Position numbers and translations under genes: made by a program
Shown here: positions 61,894-64,000 of the stretch, in pieces
How the letters are laid out: each line of letters opens with the position of its first letter
Position numbering within the stretch: position 1 is the stretch's first letter
Source of the DNA: Chloroflexota bacterium
Lineage (GTDB): Bacteria; Chloroflexota; UBA11872
Reading direction: 5' to 3'
NCBI GenBank assembly: GCA_026707285.1
Contig: JAPOXD010000009.1
Span: forward strand, 20,217-84,216
DNA: 64,000 nt
Notes under the pieces: generated by a model
What the model was told of the DNA's origin: nothing
The model's database searches: none
The model's input: the letters and a program-made list of their open reading frames with translations, nothing else

Positions 61894-62982
61894 TTACGCC
61901 GACCCGTTCACGGGCGATGGAAACTCCACCCCGACGGCGGCGCCGGTTTCGGTGAGCGTGGCGATGATGTCGTCGGTGAGCGGGCAGCCGTTGGCTTCGC
62001 GGTCGGCGGCGTTGGCGGCCTCGATGTCGCCGGGGGCGAAGACCTGGTCGAAACCGGGACGGCGGGCGACGGCGCGCATGGCCGCGAGGGTGTCCGCGAC
62101 CCGCGACTTGAACTCCTCCAACGGCATCATGCGCGACACATCGACGGCCAGGAAGCAATGCCCGACGCGCTGGGGACGGTCCTTGTGTTGCCAGTACATG
62201 CTGCCGACGTCGACCGTGGACGCGGCCCCGGAGAGGATGCCGGCCATGACGTCGATGAGCAGCGACAGCCCGGCGCCCTTGTATCCGCCGAGCGGCAGCA
62301 GCGAGCCGCCGTCGAGAAAGGCCGCCGGGTCCGTGGTGTCGTTGCCGTCGGCGTCGAGCGCCCAGCCCTCCGGGATCGGCTCGCCGCGGCTCTGCGCCAG
62401 GAAGATGTGGCCGGCGGCGACCTGCGTGGTGGCCATGTCGAGCACCAGCTCGTCGGGCGGATCGGTGGGCATGGCGATGCAGATGGGGTTGGTGGAGACG
62501 AATTTCTCGCTGCCGCCCCAGGGCGCGACGATGGCCTCGCCGTTGGTGAAGGCCCAAGTCATCAGGCCGGCGCGCGCGCCGCGCAGCGCCCAATAGCCCT
62601 GGGAGCCGTTGTGGTTGGACTCGCGAATGCCGGTCCAGCAGGCGCCGTTGGCCTTGGCGCGCTCGATGGTGGCGTCGATGGCGAAGTCGCAGACGACGTG
62701 CCCGAGCCCGTTATCGCCGTCGACCGCGACGGTGGTGGGCGACTCGGTGACAATCCGGGGTCGGGCCTGGGCGTTCACCAGGCCCGCGTTGAGCCGCTCC
62801 AGGTAGATCGGAATGCGGGTGATGCCGTGGGTGTCGACGCCGCGCAGGTTCGAGTCCACCAGCCCGTGCGCCACGACCTGCGCGTCCTTGTCCGCGACGC
62901 CCGCGGTGCGGAAGATGGCGGCGGTGAACGCGCGGAGATCGTCCGCGCTGAATCGCTGCGCTGGGGGTGAAGCGGTGCCCAT
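61894..62982 (-). CDS. Ldh_2-family malate/L-lactate dehydrogenase (fourth locus)
   Basis: A 362-residue member of the same family as those at 25240 and 52865-54986. AGGAG lies six bases before ATG 62982. [17 protein letters not shown], the active-site region [10 protein letters not shown] (Asn-Gly where the others have Phe-Gly), [18 protein letters not shown] and [15 protein letters not shown] are visible. The His is kept, but the altered motif suggests a different substrate. Divergent from YqeC with a 72-base gap. Confidence 0.86.
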   Translation of the reverse strand: MGTASPPAQRFSADDLRAFTAAIFRTAGVADKDAQVVAHGLVDSNLRGVDTHGITRIPIYLERLNAGLVNAQARPRIVTESPTTVAVDGDNGLGHVVCDFAIDATIERAKANGACWTGIRESNHNGSQGYWALRGARAGLMTWAFTNGEAIVAPWGGSEKFVSTNPICIAMPTDPPDELVLDMATTQVAAGHIFLAQSRGEPIPEGWALDADGNDTTDPAAFLDGGSLLPLGGYKGAGLSLLIDVMAGILSGAASTVDVGSMYWQHKDRPQRVGHCFLAVDVSRMMPLEEFKSRVADTLAAMRAVARRPGFDQVFAPGDIEAANAADREANGCPLTDDIIATLTETGAAVGVEFPSPVNGSA

Positions 62983-63054
62983 CGATCACTCCTTCGCCGA
63001 ATCCGGTCGGCGAACCATTCCGCCGCCGACCGCCTCCCGGTTGGGTCGCGTTTG

Positions 63055-63825
63055 ATGTCTCACCGGGAACTCAGACCGGTGGACCTGGTGAGCATAGCGG
63101 CGCCTGGGGACATCGTCGCCATCGTCGGCGCCGGTGGCAAGACCTCGACCATGTTCGTACTCAGCCGCGCGCTGGCCGCGGCCGGGCGGCGAGTGCTGAC
63201 GACCAAGTCCACGATCATCTATCGACCGACGATGGCGCGGAGTCCCGGCGTCGTGGAGATTCCGGCGGAGCTGTGGGCAACCGAGCTGCCCGGCCTGCTG
63301 GACGAACGGCGCGAGGTGACGGTGGTGACCGGCTCGGCGGGTGGTCCAGATCGCTGGCAGGGCGTGCCGGCGAGCCAGGTTGAGGAGCTGCGGGACGCGG
63401 CGGGGGCCGACTGCGTGATCGTGGAGGCCGACGGGGCGCGGGGTCGGCTGCTCAAAGCGCCGGCGGAGCACGAGCCGGCCATGCCGGAGTCCGCCGGCGT
63501 GGTGCTGCCGGTCGTGAACCTGCGGGCCGTCGGGCGGGCCGTTGAGTCCGAGCACGTGCACCGGCCGGAGTGGGTGGCGCGCCTCCTCGGGATTCCGGAG
63601 AGCGGGGTGATCGGCGTCGAGCACCTGCCCAAGGTATTGCTGGACGAATCGGGCGGTCTGAAGCGGGCGCCGGCGAAGGCCCGCGTGTGGCCGGTGCTTG
63701 CGGGCGTGGACGCCGTGGAGCCGTGGGAGGTCGAGGCGTTGCTTCAGCGGCTGGTCGGGCACCCTCGGGTCGGAGGGGTGCTGACGGCAGATAGGGATGG
63801 GCGGTACGCGGCGTTAGAAGGTTGA
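63055..63825 (+). CDS. YqeC-like selenium-dependent hydroxylase accessory protein
   Basis: A 256-residue P-loop-like protein. IVAIVGAGGKTSTMFVL (about 21-37), TTKSTIIY, VIVEADGARGRLLKAPAEHEPAMP, VVLPVVNLRAVGRAV, and VLLDESGGLKRAPAKAR match YqeC, which is associated with selenium-dependent molybdenum hydroxylases. The start ATG 63055 is chosen over TTG 63052; no ribosome site. No molybdenum hydroxylase gene lies in the window, so its partner is elsewhere (or right of the window). Confidence 0.85.
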   Translation: MSHRELRPVDLVSIAAPGDIVAIVGAGGKTSTMFVLSRALAAAGRRVLTTKSTIIYRPTMARSPGVVEIPAELWATELPGLLDERREVTVVTGSAGGPDRWQGVPASQVEELRDAAGADCVIVEADGARGRLLKAPAEHEPAMPESAGVVLPVVNLRAVGRAVESEHVHRPEWVARLLGIPESGVIGVEHLPKVLLDESGGLKRAPAKARVWPVLAGVDAVEPWEVEALLQRLVGHPRVGGVLTADRDGRYAALEG

Positions 63826-63954
63826 CGGGATGATTCGAAGGGCGAGGAGGATGAATCACCTTCTCCCATCCAGAGACCCATGCAGTATCCGGTCGGACGA
63901 CGGATGGTAGCGGGAGTCCCATCAGCCCCCAGGTTCATTGAGGGGTGGATTCCC

Positions 63955-64000
63955 TAGATTCACAAACGAAGTGCAACACCTGGCAAAGGTGCTGCCATGG
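63955..64000 (+). mobile_element. Probable end of an IS30-family element (runs off the window)
   Basis: TAGATTCACAAACGAAGTGC AACA resembles the IS30 terminal inverted repeat (TAGATTCA with GCAACA at similar spacing). An ATG at 63997 could open the transposase. Only the end is in the window, so the transposase is unseen; the assignment rests on the short terminal match. Confidence 0.4.

Overview
The window is a GC-rich (about two-thirds GC by eye) bacterial chromosome segment with roughly 58 genes, no rRNA or tRNA, no CRISPR array and no phage or plasmid genes. The gene content suggests a heterotrophic, probably free-living or host-associated Chloroflexota-like bacterium (inference, not proven). 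The grounds are: several paralogues each of phytanoyl-CoA dioxygenases, type-2 malate/lactate dehydrogenases (Ldh_2) and short-chain dehydrogenases; the futalosine menaquinone route; a trimodular sugar nucleotidyltransferase/phosphomannomutase; a chaperonin without a Gly-Gly-Met tail; and many dispersed palindromic intergenic repeats.

Layout. 1-1600: start of an MrfA/YprA-type helicase, then an AT-rich island carrying a secreted TIMP-like protein. 1600-6700: three PhyH dioxygenases (two are tandem copies) and an SDR, separated by repeat clusters. 7100-15000: catabolic block (DapA-like aldolase, SDR, D-threonine-aldolase-like PLP enzyme, methylmalonate-semialdehyde dehydrogenase, O-methyltransferase, two HpaI-type aldolases, GNAT). 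15000-25200: quinone oxidoreductase, MFS exporter, enolase-superfamily enzyme, MMPL transporter, SDR, YyaL-like thioredoxin-fold protein, IspH. 25240-32900: a tandem duplication of ldh - 100-residue unknown gene - large membrane alkaline-phosphatase-superfamily protein. In the second unit ldh and the small gene are broken, and both large proteins are mosaics of a GC-rich conserved N-terminal half and an AT-richer divergent catalytic half. 33150-35270: another tandem PhyH pair. 35300-39800: a compact TetR-mqnE-mqnA-mqnC-mqnD operon. 39800-48600: hypothetical protein, class II aldolase, DUF971 plus trimodular GDP-mannose enzyme, a Xer recombinase lacking its catalytic lysine, LarA lactate racemase, CoA-binding protein. 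48800-51200: small protein and groES-groEL. 51600-57990: aminotransferase, two ldh paralogues, cysteine-synthase-like enzyme, cupin, flippase-like protein. 58060-61840: translationally coupled gmd-rmd-pmm-cupin isomerase cluster for a GDP-6-deoxy-hexose. 61890-64000: fifth ldh locus, YqeC-like protein, and what looks like the outer end of an IS30-family element.

How it works together. Most genes are small catabolic or redox modules (lactate/malate-type 2-hydroxyacids, aldol cleavage, CoA-semialdehyde oxidation, hydroxylation). Menaquinone for respiration comes from the futalosine pathway, so the MenC-like enolase-superfamily gene is more likely a racemase or lactonizing enzyme than o-succinylbenzoate synthase. 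Surface polysaccharide is supported by GDP-mannose, GDP-rhamnose and flippase genes. The most unusual parts are the decaying duplication with mosaic membrane phosphatase-like proteins, the double-hairpin repeat family (one copy supplies a gene's stop codon), the groEL-like gene with a Shine-Dalgarno but no recognisable start codon, and the Lys-to-Asn Xer recombinase.
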